From: CAMLJR01 sp964631955
GTDB taxonomy: Bacteria; Pseudomonadota; Gammaproteobacteria; Pseudomonadales; CAMLJR01
Direction of reading: 5' to 3'
Length of the DNA: 64,000 nt
NCBI GenBank assembly: GCA_964631955.1
Contig: CAZWBA010000012.1
Location: 1-64,000 of the forward strand
Positions 32,063-40,121 of the stretch are shown here, piece after piece; position 1 is the stretch's first letter; every line of letters starts with the position of its first letter. The notes beneath the pieces are model-generated. The model worked only from the letters and a program-made list of their open reading frames with translations. It was not told where the DNA came from and made no database searches. The translations under genes were made by a program, and so were the position numbers.

Positions 32063-33105
32063 AACTGGTTCGACGTTTTCACATCGTTATCGTTTTATTG
32101 ACTGCCGTTCTGGTATGGAGCGGCTCGGTTCAATTTCAACACTATTTGCGTACGCCTCTGAATATCGGTGAGTCGCAAGAGCTGGTTATCGCAAAGGGCA
32201 GCACCTTCGGTGTGGTCATGCGTGAATTGGCAGCGCGCGGACTGCTCGACTACCCATCGCTGTTGCAGATGTATATTCGTGTGACCAAACGCGGCAATCG
32301 CATTCATGCAGGCGAATATTTATTGGGACGCGGAACGACGCCGCTGGATTTGATCGATATGCTCGAACAGGGGCATGTGCGCACGCATGCCATTACCCTG
32401 GTCGAAGGGCGCACGCTCGCACAATTACGCGCACAAATTGCCAAAGATAATTTTCTGCAGAAATCGCTCGATAAGGTCAGCGATAACGAACTGCTGGTGG
32501 CACTCGGTATCGATGCCCGGCCGGGCCGCAATGCCGAGGGTCTGTTTTTTCCCGACACCTATGTATTTTCCGGCGCGACTTCCGATCGCGATATCTTGCG
32601 GCAGGCGTACAAGCGCATGGAGAAAGTGATCGAGGAGGAATGGCAGCAGCGCGCTGCGAATTTACCGTATAAAAATTCGTACGAGGCACTGATTATGGCA
32701 TCGATCGTCGAGCGCGAGACGGGGCTCGCGAGCGAGCGCCCGGCGATCGCCGGTGTCTTCGTGCGTCGCCTGCAACGCGATATGCTGCTGCAAACCGATC
32801 CGGTGGTGATCTACGGCGTGGGCCCACAGTTCGATGGCAATCTGCGTCGTCGCGATCTGGAAAATGCAGATAACCCGTACAACACGTATCAGCGCCGCGG
32901 CTTGCCGCCTTCGCCAATCGCTGTGCCCGGCCGTGCAGCCATTCGCGCGGCACTGCAACCGGAAGCGGGCGATGCGTTGTATTTCGTTGCGAAGGGCGAT
33001 GGCAGCCACCAGTTTTCTGCGACACTGGCCGAGCACGAAAAAGCGGTCAGACAATTTCAAATCGAACAGCGACGTGCGGATTACCGATCGAAACCGGTGA
33101 AATGA
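32059..33105 (+). CDS. mltG: Endolytic murein transglycosylase MltG
   Basis: Inner-membrane lytic transglycosylase that cuts nascent glycan strands near the membrane and so sets chain length. A single N-terminal anchor (about 8-26, HIVIVLLTAVLVWSGSVQF) leaves the enzyme in the periplasm. A LysM-like region is followed by the YceG domain with the catalytic Glu in IMASIVERETGLASERP, and then LQTDPVVIYG and NPYNTYQRRGLPPSPI, all conserved. Length is 348. It overlaps pabC by four bases and precedes tmk. Confidence 0.95.
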   Translation: MKLVRRFHIVIVLLTAVLVWSGSVQFQHYLRTPLNIGESQELVIAKGSTFGVVMRELAARGLLDYPSLLQMYIRVTKRGNRIHAGEYLLGRGTTPLDLIDMLEQGHVRTHAITLVEGRTLAQLRAQIAKDNFLQKSLDKVSDNELLVALGIDARPGRNAEGLFFPDTYVFSGATSDRDILRQAYKRMEKVIEEEWQQRAANLPYKNSYEALIMASIVERETGLASERPAIAGVFVRRLQRDMLLQTDPVVIYGVGPQFDGNLRRRDLENADNPYNTYQRRGLPPSPIAVPGRAAIRAALQPEAGDALYFVAKGDGSHQFSATLAEHEKAVRQFQIEQRRADYRSKPVK

Positions 33106-33122
33106 AAGAAGCAGGACGATAA

Positions 33123-33803
33123 ATGAGCTGTCCATCGCAGAGCAGCTATCTGAATGGGAAAACTATGTCACGAGCGCGCGGTTTATTTATCACGGTGGAA
33201 GGCGGAGAAGGCGTCGGCAAGTCGACCAATCTCGCGTTCATTGCCGGGCAGATTCGCGCGAGCGGGCGCGAACTCGTTACCACGCGCGAGCCTGGCGGTA
33301 CCGCGATTGCCGAATCGATTCGGCGTTTATTTCTCGAACACAGCGATGAGCCCATGACGGAAATGACCGAGCTGCTACTGGTCTTCGCTGCACGCGCGCA
33401 ACATATCGAACGCGTCATCGAGCCGGCGTTAGCGGCGGGGAAGTGGGTTTTGTGCGATCGCTTTACCGATGCGACGTATGCGTATCAGGGAGCAGGTCGT
33501 GAACTCGATAAAAACACCATTGCCGTGCTCGAAAATCTGGTGCAGGCCGGATTGCGTCCCGATGTAACGTTTCTGCTCGATGCGCCTGTGGAAATCGGCG
33601 CGGCACGCGTGGCGGAGCGCGGTGCGAGCGATCGCCTCGAAAGCGAGCAGAAAATTTTCTTTCAGCGGGTGCGCGATTGTTATCTGCAGCGTGCGCAGAA
33701 TGAACCGCAGCGTTTTCGTATCGTCGATGCAGCGCAACCGCTGGCGCCGGTACAGGCCCAATTGCAAGCGTTGTTGCAACCCTTTCTCGATCGTGGAAAT
33801 TGA
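33123..33803 (+). CDS. tmk: Thymidylate kinase
   Basis: Phosphorylates dTMP to dTDP. The P-loop is TVEGGEGVGKSTN (about 25-36), the DR motif CDRFTDATYAYQG binds thymidylate, and a LID-like region DRLESEQKIFFQRVRDCY follows. ATG 33123 has AGGA about seven bases upstream; ATG 33165 would give the shorter N-terminus usual in relatives (MSRARGLFITVEG) but has only a weak site, so the extra 14 residues are doubtful. It overlaps or touches holB. Confidence 0.93.
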   Translation: MSCPSQSSYLNGKTMSRARGLFITVEGGEGVGKSTNLAFIAGQIRASGRELVTTREPGGTAIAESIRRLFLEHSDEPMTEMTELLLVFAARAQHIERVIEPALAAGKWVLCDRFTDATYAYQGAGRELDKNTIAVLENLVQAGLRPDVTFLLDAPVEIGAARVAERGASDRLESEQKIFFQRVRDCYLQRAQNEPQRFRIVDAAQPLAPVQAQLQALLQPFLDRGN

Positions 33804-33805
33804 TC

Positions 33806-34792
33806 GTGACGGATTTTATTGCTCAATCATTGCCCTGGCAGCAGACGCAATGGCAACGCATTCAGCAGCAGCTCGAAGGCGGGCGCTTACCGCACGCAAT
33901 ATTGCTGGCGGGACCGCAGGCGGTCGGTAAGCGAACCTTCGCGCGAGCGCTCGCCGCAAGCCTGCTTTGCACCGCACCGCAATACGGTGCCGCGTGCGGC
34001 GCATGTAAAAGCTGTCAGTTACTGCTGGCGCAGTCGCATCCTGATTTTTACTGGCTGGCTCCCGAAGAAAGTGGAAAGGCCGTGAAAATCGATCAGGTGC
34101 GCGATCTGGTCGAGCGCATGGCGCAGACCGCGCAGCAGGGCGGCCGCAAAGTTGCGGTTATTGCGCCGGCCGAGGCCATGAATCGCAGCGCGGCGAATGC
34201 GCTGTTGAAAACGCTGGAGGAGCCGGCGGGCTCGACGCTGCTGATTCTGGTCAGCGATGCGCCGGGGCGGTTGTTGCCGACCATACGTTCGCGCTGCCAG
34301 CGGCTTGATTTTCCGATTCCTGTGCGGAGCGAAGTGCACGACTGGCTACAGCCGCAAGCGGCATCCATGGAAAAGCTGGAGCAGGCTCTGTCGGAAACCG
34401 AAGGGCGGCCCATGCAGGCGCGCGATCTGCTCACCGGCGAGGGTGCCGTGATTCGCCGCGAACTCGACGCTGAACTGGCGGCGGTGCTCAATCGCCAGTT
34501 ATCGGTTCCGGCGGCGGCGGAGCGATGGAAGCAGCGCGACTGGGCCGCCTTGCTTTACTGGCTGGAGTCACGTTTCGTTCGCGCGTTGCGCGCGCAAGTG
34601 GCACCGCAAGTCGATGCCGGTCAGGTGGTGACACAGCTGGCCAGCGTGCCATCGATTGCGCTGTTCGGATTACTCGATCAGCTGCGTGCCTTGCTGAACC
34701 AGACGCTGGCGGGCACCAACCCCAATCAACAGCTCGCGCTCGAAAGCTTCCTCTTCAATACCTGTGACGCGTTTAACAGAAAATCCCTTTGA
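33806..34792 (+). CDS. holB: DNA polymerase III subunit delta prime
   Basis: Clamp-loader subunit that helps DnaX and HolA load the beta clamp. The AAA+ module begins LPHAILLAGPQAVGKRTFAR (a degenerate P-loop, as expected for delta prime). It carries four zinc cysteines in LLCTAPQYGAACGACKSCQL, and LLKTLEEPAGSTLLILVSD and TIRSRCQRLDFP (sensor and SRC motif) follow. Length is about 328 from GTG 33806; TTG 33800, overlapping the tmk stop, is the other choice. pilZ follows, as in Pseudomonas. Confidence 0.93.
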   Translation: MTDFIAQSLPWQQTQWQRIQQQLEGGRLPHAILLAGPQAVGKRTFARALAASLLCTAPQYGAACGACKSCQLLLAQSHPDFYWLAPEESGKAVKIDQVRDLVERMAQTAQQGGRKVAVIAPAEAMNRSAANALLKTLEEPAGSTLLILVSDAPGRLLPTIRSRCQRLDFPIPVRSEVHDWLQPQAASMEKLEQALSETEGRPMQARDLLTGEGAVIRRELDAELAAVLNRQLSVPAAAERWKQRDWAALLYWLESRFVRALRAQVAPQVDAGQVVTQLASVPSIALFGLLDQLRALLNQTLAGTNPNQQLALESFLFNTCDAFNRKSL

Positions 34793-34917
34793 TTAAACAC
34801 TGCGTGGGCCGATAACTGCTTTGTCCTCGTTCTTAAAGCGAGCTATTCTTGAGCGGTGGAAAAAATTCCGACAAAAAATATCCGGTCTTTGTCGCCTGTT
34901 GCAGTCTGAGTTTTACG

Positions 34918-34935
34918 GAGTTCGTTGAGTTCGAT
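34918..34935 (+). repeat. 9-bp tandem duplication at the pilZ ribosome-binding site and start
   Basis: gagttcgtt (34918-34926) is followed by gagttcgat (34927-34935). The repeat doubles the GAG core of the ribosome-binding site and brings both a TTG (34925) and the ATG (34934) into the same frame. Confidence 0.5.
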
Positions 34936-35293
34936 GAATAGTGCGAGTGCACCCCAAGGCGCCCGTAACGGGATCCTGTCGCTGACGATCAAGGACAAGG
35001 CAGTTCTGTATGCGGCTTACATGCCCTTCCTTGAGCATGGTGGTCTGTTCATTCCCACCAACAAGCCGTATCGCATCGGCGACGAAGTCTTCATGCTGCT
35101 CAGTCTGATGGACGAGCCCGAAAAAATTCCCGTTGCCGGACGTGTCGTCTGGGTCACGCCAAAGCGCGCGCAGGGCAATCGCGCCGCGGGTATCGGCGTG
35201 CAGTTCAATGCCCAGGACGACACGGCCAACAAGAAAATCGAAGCGTATCTGGCCGGCTCGCTCGAATCGGACCGACCCACGCACACGATGTAA
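34934..35293 (+). CDS. pilZ: Type IV pilus assembly protein PilZ
   Basis: PilZ is needed for type IV pilus assembly and binds PilB with FimX in some species. The 119-residue protein is very close in pattern to Pseudomonas PilZ: GARNGILSLTIKDKAVLYAAY, FLEHGGLFIPTNKPYRIGDEV, EKIPVAGRVVWVTPKRAQGNRAAGIGVQF and a tail ending SDRPTHTM. Like that protein it lacks the RxxxR c-di-GMP motif, so direct c-di-GMP binding is unlikely. TTG 34925 is an alternative start three codons earlier. It implies pili encoded elsewhere. Confidence 0.95.
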   Translation: MNSASAPQGARNGILSLTIKDKAVLYAAYMPFLEHGGLFIPTNKPYRIGDEVFMLLSLMDEPEKIPVAGRVVWVTPKRAQGNRAAGIGVQFNAQDDTANKKIEAYLAGSLESDRPTHTM

Positions 35294-35389
35294 AATTCAC
35301 GGCGAACCGATATCCTGACGGCCCGGTAAATCCGGGCCGTTATCTTTTTGCAAACCTGCTTTCTGAAATCCGCTCCGGACATCTGCGCT

Positions 35390-36175
35390 ATGCTGGTCGA
35401 CTCCCACTGCCATCTCGATCGAATCGATCTCGCGCCGTACAACGGCGATCTCGGTGCCGCCATCGCCGCCGCCAATGAGCGCGGCATTACGCGCATGCTC
35501 TGTATCAGCGTTGAACGGGAAAACGCCGCGGCGGTGTGCGAAATCGCACGCAGTTATCCCGGCGTCTATGCGTCGGTCGGGGTGCATCCGCTCGATCTGA
35601 AAGAAGAACTGGAAAGTGTCGAGAGCCTGGTCGCGCTGGCCGATCGTCCCGAAGTCATCGCGATTGGCGAAACCGGGCTCGACTATCACTACAGTCGGGA
35701 GAGCATGGAGGCACAGCACGAAAGTTTCCGCACACATCTGCGCGCCGCGGCCAGGTTGCACAAGCCTGTCATCGTTCACAGTCGGGAAGCGCGCGAGGAT
35801 ACCTTGTCGATCATTCGCGAAGCCGGTGATCCGGACACTGGCGGCGTGCTGCATTGCTTCACCGAAAGCTGGGAAATGGCGCGCGCGGCACTCGATCTGA
35901 ACTATTACATTTCCTTTTCAGGAATCATTACGTTCAAAAACGCCGCCGAATTGCGCGATGTGGTCAGGCAGGTGCCGCTCGATCGTATTCTCGTGGAAAC
36001 CGATTCGCCCTATCTCGCGCCGATTCCCTTTCGCGGAAAATCCAACGAACCCAAATACACGCGCGAGGTTGCTCAGTGTGTGGCCGATTTGAAAGGTGTG
36101 GCGCTTGAAGAAATTGCAGAAATCACCACAGCGAATTTCGATCGGTTATTTCGGTTGCAGATGCCGACCGCATAA
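35390..36175 (+). CDS. tatD: TatD family metal-dependent hydrolase (DNase)
   Basis: A TIM-barrel deoxyribonuclease; relatives act as 3'-5' exonucleases in repair. Metal ligands are in LVDSHCHLD (His-x-His), IGETGLDYHY (Glu), VIVHSREA, LHCFTESW and VETDSPYLAP (Asp). From ATG 35390 it is 261 residues, normal for the family. A longer frame to TTG 35348 is not conserved. It ends the yceD-tatD cluster; a run of hairpins follows. Confidence 0.94.
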   Translation: MLVDSHCHLDRIDLAPYNGDLGAAIAAANERGITRMLCISVERENAAAVCEIARSYPGVYASVGVHPLDLKEELESVESLVALADRPEVIAIGETGLDYHYSRESMEAQHESFRTHLRAAARLHKPVIVHSREAREDTLSIIREAGDPDTGGVLHCFTESWEMARAALDLNYYISFSGIITFKNAAELRDVVRQVPLDRILVETDSPYLAPIPFRGKSNEPKYTREVAQCVADLKGVALEEIAEITTANFDRLFRLQMPTA

Positions 36176-36180
36176 AAAGA

Positions 36181-36301
36181 ACCCGAAATCTGGGGGGATT
36201 CCGGGTCAAGACCATTAGGAGTGAACGTTGAGGAAGGGTTCCTCAACTGGGACGACGAATCGCCCCGAGATGCCGGAGAACAAAAGGGGAATGACATCTC
36301 G
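36181..36301 (+). ncRNA. Candidate structured RNA or 3' element after tatD: three consecutive hairpins
   Basis: Three inverted repeats lie in a row. ACCCG-a-AATC (36181-36190) pairs with GATT-c-CGGGT (36197-36206). GTTGAGGAA (36227-36235) pairs perfectly with TTCCTCAAC (36239-36247) over GGG. CGAGATG (36266-36272) pairs with CATCTCG (36295-36301). No T tract follows the first two. The density of structure is unlike the other spacers in this window. It could be the 3' end of the tatD mRNA or a small RNA; no known family is recognised. Confidence 0.4.
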
Positions 36302-36433
36302 CTGAAAGTATTGGTCAATATCCCTGCGCGGGTGACATTTTTTTTAAACTGTTTCGTAATTAGCTGAAAATTGCAAAAGCCTGTTTTTAATTAGGCGCTG
36401 AAAGGCGTATCAGTGAGAATTTCATTGTCGCGA

Positions 36434-38932
36434 ATGCCGATCGATTTACCCATTACCGCTGTGCTGCCGGAGCTGGCCAGCGCTCTGGAAAATTCTGCGC
36501 GTGTAATTCTCGAAGCCCCGCCTGGCGCGGGTAAAAGTACCTATTTGCCCCTCTGGTTACTGAATCGGGACGCGGATCCGGCAAGGCGCATTATCGTTAT
36601 TCAGCCGCGTCGAATCGCCGCAGCCAGCATCGCCGCTTATCTGGCGCGTCAGAGCGGCAGCGCAGTCGGCGATCGCATCGGTCTGCGCACGCGGTTCGAA
36701 AACAAGGTGTCCGATCGGACCGTGATCGAAGTTGTCACCGAAGGAATTTTTCTGCGACAGATTCAGCGTGATCCCGAATTAAAAGGTGTGCGTTATGTGT
36801 TGTTCGATGAATATCACGAGCGTAGCTGGCAGGCCGATCTCGGTGTCGGGCTGGCGATTGAAAGTCAGCAGCAATGGCGCGACAGCGATTCGCCGCTGCA
36901 GCTAATCATCATGTCGGCGACGATGCCGACCGAAAAAGTCGCGTGCTGGCTCGACGCGCAGGTGGTGCGCGCGGAAGGCCGTTCGTATCCCGTGACGATC
37001 GAATACAGCCCGCCTGGCCGCGCCGACAGCATCGATCACATCGCGACGGAAATTCGCAAGGCGCTGGCGCAGGGGTCGCGGCGCGTACTGGTATTTCTCG
37101 CGGGCTGGGGCCAGATTCAAAAAGTCAAACAGCGAATTGAAAAGCTGGGCTGCGAGATAGCCGTTTTACATTCGAGCGTCCCGCCCGATCAGCAGCAGCG
37201 CGTGCTCGCGCTGTCAGATGATTCGACGCAGAGTGTCGTGCTCGCGACCAATATCGCCGAGACGAGTCTGACTATTCCAGGCGTCGATACGGTCATCGAT
37301 AGCGGGCAGGTGCGGCGTGCGTATTTTGATCCCAGGCGCGGTATGGATCGTCTGGAAACGGGCTGGATTTCGCGCGCGTCGGCAGAGCAGCGCGCAGGTC
37401 GCGCCGGACGTCTGGGGCCGGGCCGCAGCATTCGTTTATGGAGTCGCGAACAGCAGGGGCGTCTGCTGGCGTACGATCCCGCAGAAATTCACATTGTCGA
37501 TCTCGCGCCGTTAGCACTGGAGCTTGCGCAGTGGGGTGGTGACGATGTCGCGCAGGTGTTACCGGAAATGCCACCACCGCAGCGATTGCAGGATGCACGC
37601 GCGCTGCTGCAACGATTGCATGCGCTCGATGAAAATTTGCGCATTACTGCGGTGGGGCGCGCGATGGTCGCGCTCGGATTGCATCCGCGCCTGGCGCGTC
37701 TGGTGCTGCATGCTGCAGAGCACCGTCGAATCGAAGCGGCGAGCTGGCTGGCTGCATTATTATCCGAGGGGGATTTTTTAACGGGTATGAATCTGCCGGT
37801 AGATATCGATTGGCGATTGCATATTCTGGCTAATGACGACGCGCGTGCGGAAACATCGACATCGCTGCAGCGCGGTATCATGCAGCGCATTGGGCAGCTC
37901 GCGCGGCAATTGCAGAAACGCGCCCTCCATAAATCCGGGAAGGTTGAAAAAAATAAAAACGAAAATGACGCAAGTGCGGGTGAATTATTACTGGCCGCAT
38001 TTCCCGATCGCATTGCGCGGCGCCGCGGCGAGAGCGCTACACGTTATCTCTGCGTCGATGGTGCTGAGGCGATACTCGATGAATGCGACCCGTTGCGCAG
38101 TCACGAATGGCTGGTGATCGCCGAGCACGATGGCAATCGTTCGGGCGCGCGCATTCGCCTCGCCGCCGCAATCGATGCTCAATCAATCGGGCAGGCGTTG
38201 AGTGATCAGATAACCGTGGGTGATTCTGCGGAGTGGAATGAAGAGAAATCGATGCTCATGGCACGGCGGCAGCGCAGGCTCGGCGCTATCGTGCTCGATG
38301 AAAGTTCGCTCATGCTCGATGAAGAAAGCGCGAGTGCAATGTGGTTGCAATTGCTGCGCGAAAAAGGTTTCGATTGGCTGCAGTGGCCCGATCCGGTAAA
38401 GCAGTGGTTGCAGCGTGCGCGCTGGTTGCAGTCGCGGATGAGTGATTGGCCGGATTTTTCCGATGGCGCATTGCTTGCCGGGCTGGAAAACTGGCTGCTG
38501 CCTTATCTGAATGGCGTGCGCAGATTGTCCGACCTGCGTGCGCTGGATTTCGGCGCGATGCTGCGCGCACGTTTGACGTTCTCACAGCAGCATCAACTCG
38601 ATAAGGAAGCGCCGACGCATTTTGTATTGCCGACGGGCAATCGGCATCCGCTCGAATATCGCGAACAAGGCGCGCCAAAGCTGGCGGCGCGATTAACCGA
38701 GTTTTATGGACTGGCTGTTCACCCACAGGTGGCGGGTGAGTCTGTGCTGCTCGAATTATTATCTCCGGCGCGACAACCGTTACAATTGACCGGCGATTTA
38801 CCGAATTTCTGGCGCAGCGCCTATCCGGACGTGCGCAAGGAAATGAAGGGCCGTTATCCGAAGCATTTCTGGCCCGAACAACCGTGGTCGGCGACAGCCA
38901 CTGCGACCACGAAAAAAAATATGAAGAACTGA
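36434..38932 (+). CDS. hrpB: ATP-dependent helicase HrpB
   Basis: A DExH-box helicase of the HrpA/HrpB group, probably acting on RNA. Motif I is APPGAGKSTYLPLW (about 28-41), the DExH box is LFDEYHERSWQ, motif III SATMP, then VFLAGWGQI, the helicase C part with LATNIAETSLTIPGVDTVIDSG and RASAEQRAGRAGRLGPG (motif VI). An HA2-type domain and an HrpB-specific C-terminus ending near DVRKEMKGRYPKHFWPEQPW follow. It is 832 residues from ATG 36434; GTG 36413 is also in frame and neither has a clear ribosome-binding site. Cellular role in this organism is unknown. Confidence 0.94.
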   Translation: MPIDLPITAVLPELASALENSARVILEAPPGAGKSTYLPLWLLNRDADPARRIIVIQPRRIAAASIAAYLARQSGSAVGDRIGLRTRFENKVSDRTVIEVVTEGIFLRQIQRDPELKGVRYVLFDEYHERSWQADLGVGLAIESQQQWRDSDSPLQLIIMSATMPTEKVACWLDAQVVRAEGRSYPVTIEYSPPGRADSIDHIATEIRKALAQGSRRVLVFLAGWGQIQKVKQRIEKLGCEIAVLHSSVPPDQQQRVLALSDDSTQSVVLATNIAETSLTIPGVDTVIDSGQVRRAYFDPRRGMDRLETGWISRASAEQRAGRAGRLGPGRSIRLWSREQQGRLLAYDPAEIHIVDLAPLALELAQWGGDDVAQVLPEMPPPQRLQDARALLQRLHALDENLRITAVGRAMVALGLHPRLARLVLHAAEHRRIEAASWLAALLSEGDFLTGMNLPVDIDWRLHILANDDARAETSTSLQRGIMQRIGQLARQLQKRALHKSGKVEKNKNENDASAGELLLAAFPDRIARRRGESATRYLCVDGAEAILDECDPLRSHEWLVIAEHDGNRSGARIRLAAAIDAQSIGQALSDQITVGDSAEWNEEKSMLMARRQRRLGAIVLDESSLMLDEESASAMWLQLLREKGFDWLQWPDPVKQWLQRARWLQSRMSDWPDFSDGALLAGLENWLLPYLNGVRRLSDLRALDFGAMLRARLTFSQQHQLDKEAPTHFVLPTGNRHPLEYREQGAPKLAARLTEFYGLAVHPQVAGESVLLELLSPARQPLQLTGDLPNFWRSAYPDVRKEMKGRYPKHFWPEQPWSATATATTKKNMKN

Positions 38933-38995
38933 CCCCTTCCTCATCCTGTTCTCAATGGAGACAGGACTTCATACGAACAGCTGAGCGAGAAAAAA

Positions 38996-40105
38996 ATGCA
39001 AGAAGAGAATTTGGCAAGAACAGCGTTGCACGATCTGCATGTGAAGGCGGGGGCGCGCATGGTGCCATTCGCGGGATATTCGATGCCCGTGCAATATCAG
39101 GATGGAATCTTGAAGGAACATTTGCACACGCGCGCAGCGGCCGGCTTGTTCGATGTATCGCATATGGGACAGGTGAAATTGTGCGGCGTCGATGCGGCGA
39201 AGGCATTGGAAAAATTGGTGCCGGTCGATGTGATCGATCTGCCACGCAATCGTCAGCGCTACGCGATTTTCACCAGCGATGATGGCGGTATTCTCGATGA
39301 TTTGATGGTGACGAATTGCGGCGATCATTTATTTCTCGTCGTCAACGCCGGTTGCAAAACTGAAGACATCGCGCATCTGCGTGCGCATTTGCCGGCATCC
39401 GTCGCAGTCGAACCGTTGCTGCAACACAGTTTGCTGGCGCTGCAGGGGCCGTCTGCGCGCGCGGTACTTGCACGCCTGGCGCCTGCGGCCGGCGAATTGA
39501 AATTCATGCAGGCAGCAGCGATGGATATCGCAGGAATTCCCTGCTGGATTTCATGTTCGGGTTATACCGGTGAGGACGGTTACGAAATTTCCGTTGCCGA
39601 TGAATATGTCGAAAAACTCGCGACGCGCCTGCTGGCGGAAAGTGAAGTCGCGTTGATCGGTCTCGGCGCGCGCGATTCGCTGCGCCTGGAAGCGGGTTTG
39701 TGTTTATACGGTCACGATATCGATCGCACCACCACGCCGGTCGAAGCGAATCTGGTCTGGTCTTTATCGAAAGTGCGTCGCCCGGGTGGCGAGCGCGCAG
39801 GTCATTATTTCGGTGCGCAGAAAATCGAAAATCAATTGGCGAACGGTGTCGCGCAAAAACGCGTATTACTGCGTCCGCAGGGTAAACAGCCCGTGCGCGA
39901 GGGCGCGGTGATTGTCGATGCGTCCGGTAACAATGTCGGTGTTATCACCAGCGGCGGCTTTGGTCCGAGCGTCGGTGCGCCCATCGCGATGGGGTATGTG
40001 TCGACTTCCGCACCTCAGGATGCGCTGTTTGCGCTCGTGCGCGACAAGAAAATACCGCTCGCATTGCAAGCCGCTCCATTCGTGGCGCCACGTTATTATC
40101 GTTGA
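38996..40105 (+). CDS. gcvT: Glycine cleavage system T protein (aminomethyltransferase)
   Basis: Transfers the aminomethyl carbon from GcvH lipoyl-lysine to tetrahydrofolate, releasing ammonia. Features: ARMVPFAGYSMPVQY (about 22-36), GLFDVSHMGQVKLCG, YAIFTSDDGGILDDLMVT, GYTGEDGYEIS, the folate-contacting LGARDSLRLEAGLCLYGHDID, and a C-terminal GNNVGVITSGGFGPSVG barrel. It is 369 residues and intact, with the RDSLRLEAG signature expected of genuine GcvT. Neither gcvH nor gcvP is adjacent, unlike the usual gcvTHP operon, and the 63 bases upstream are too short for a tandem glycine riboswitch. Confidence 0.92.
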   Translation: MQEENLARTALHDLHVKAGARMVPFAGYSMPVQYQDGILKEHLHTRAAAGLFDVSHMGQVKLCGVDAAKALEKLVPVDVIDLPRNRQRYAIFTSDDGGILDDLMVTNCGDHLFLVVNAGCKTEDIAHLRAHLPASVAVEPLLQHSLLALQGPSARAVLARLAPAAGELKFMQAAAMDIAGIPCWISCSGYTGEDGYEISVADEYVEKLATRLLAESEVALIGLGARDSLRLEAGLCLYGHDIDRTTTPVEANLVWSLSKVRRPGGERAGHYFGAQKIENQLANGVAQKRVLLRPQGKQPVREGAVIVDASGNNVGVITSGGFGPSVGAPIAMGYVSTSAPQDALFALVRDKKIPLALQAAPFVAPRYYR

Positions 40106-40121
40106 TTCCGGGATCGACTCG

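Noticed and set aside
36073..36318. Minus-strand frame of 81 codons over the tatD end and the hairpin region
   Set aside because: It runs through the structured region and the tatD coding end, with no conserved features; the hairpins explain the sequence better.
38947..38967. CTGT...ACAG as an SOS (LexA) box before gcvT
   Set aside because: The spacer is 11 bases instead of eight and the AT-rich centre is missing.
38933..38995. Possible glycine riboswitch before gcvT
   Set aside because: Only 63 bases are available, containing a small CCTGT/ACAGG hairpin but none of the tandem aptamer features.
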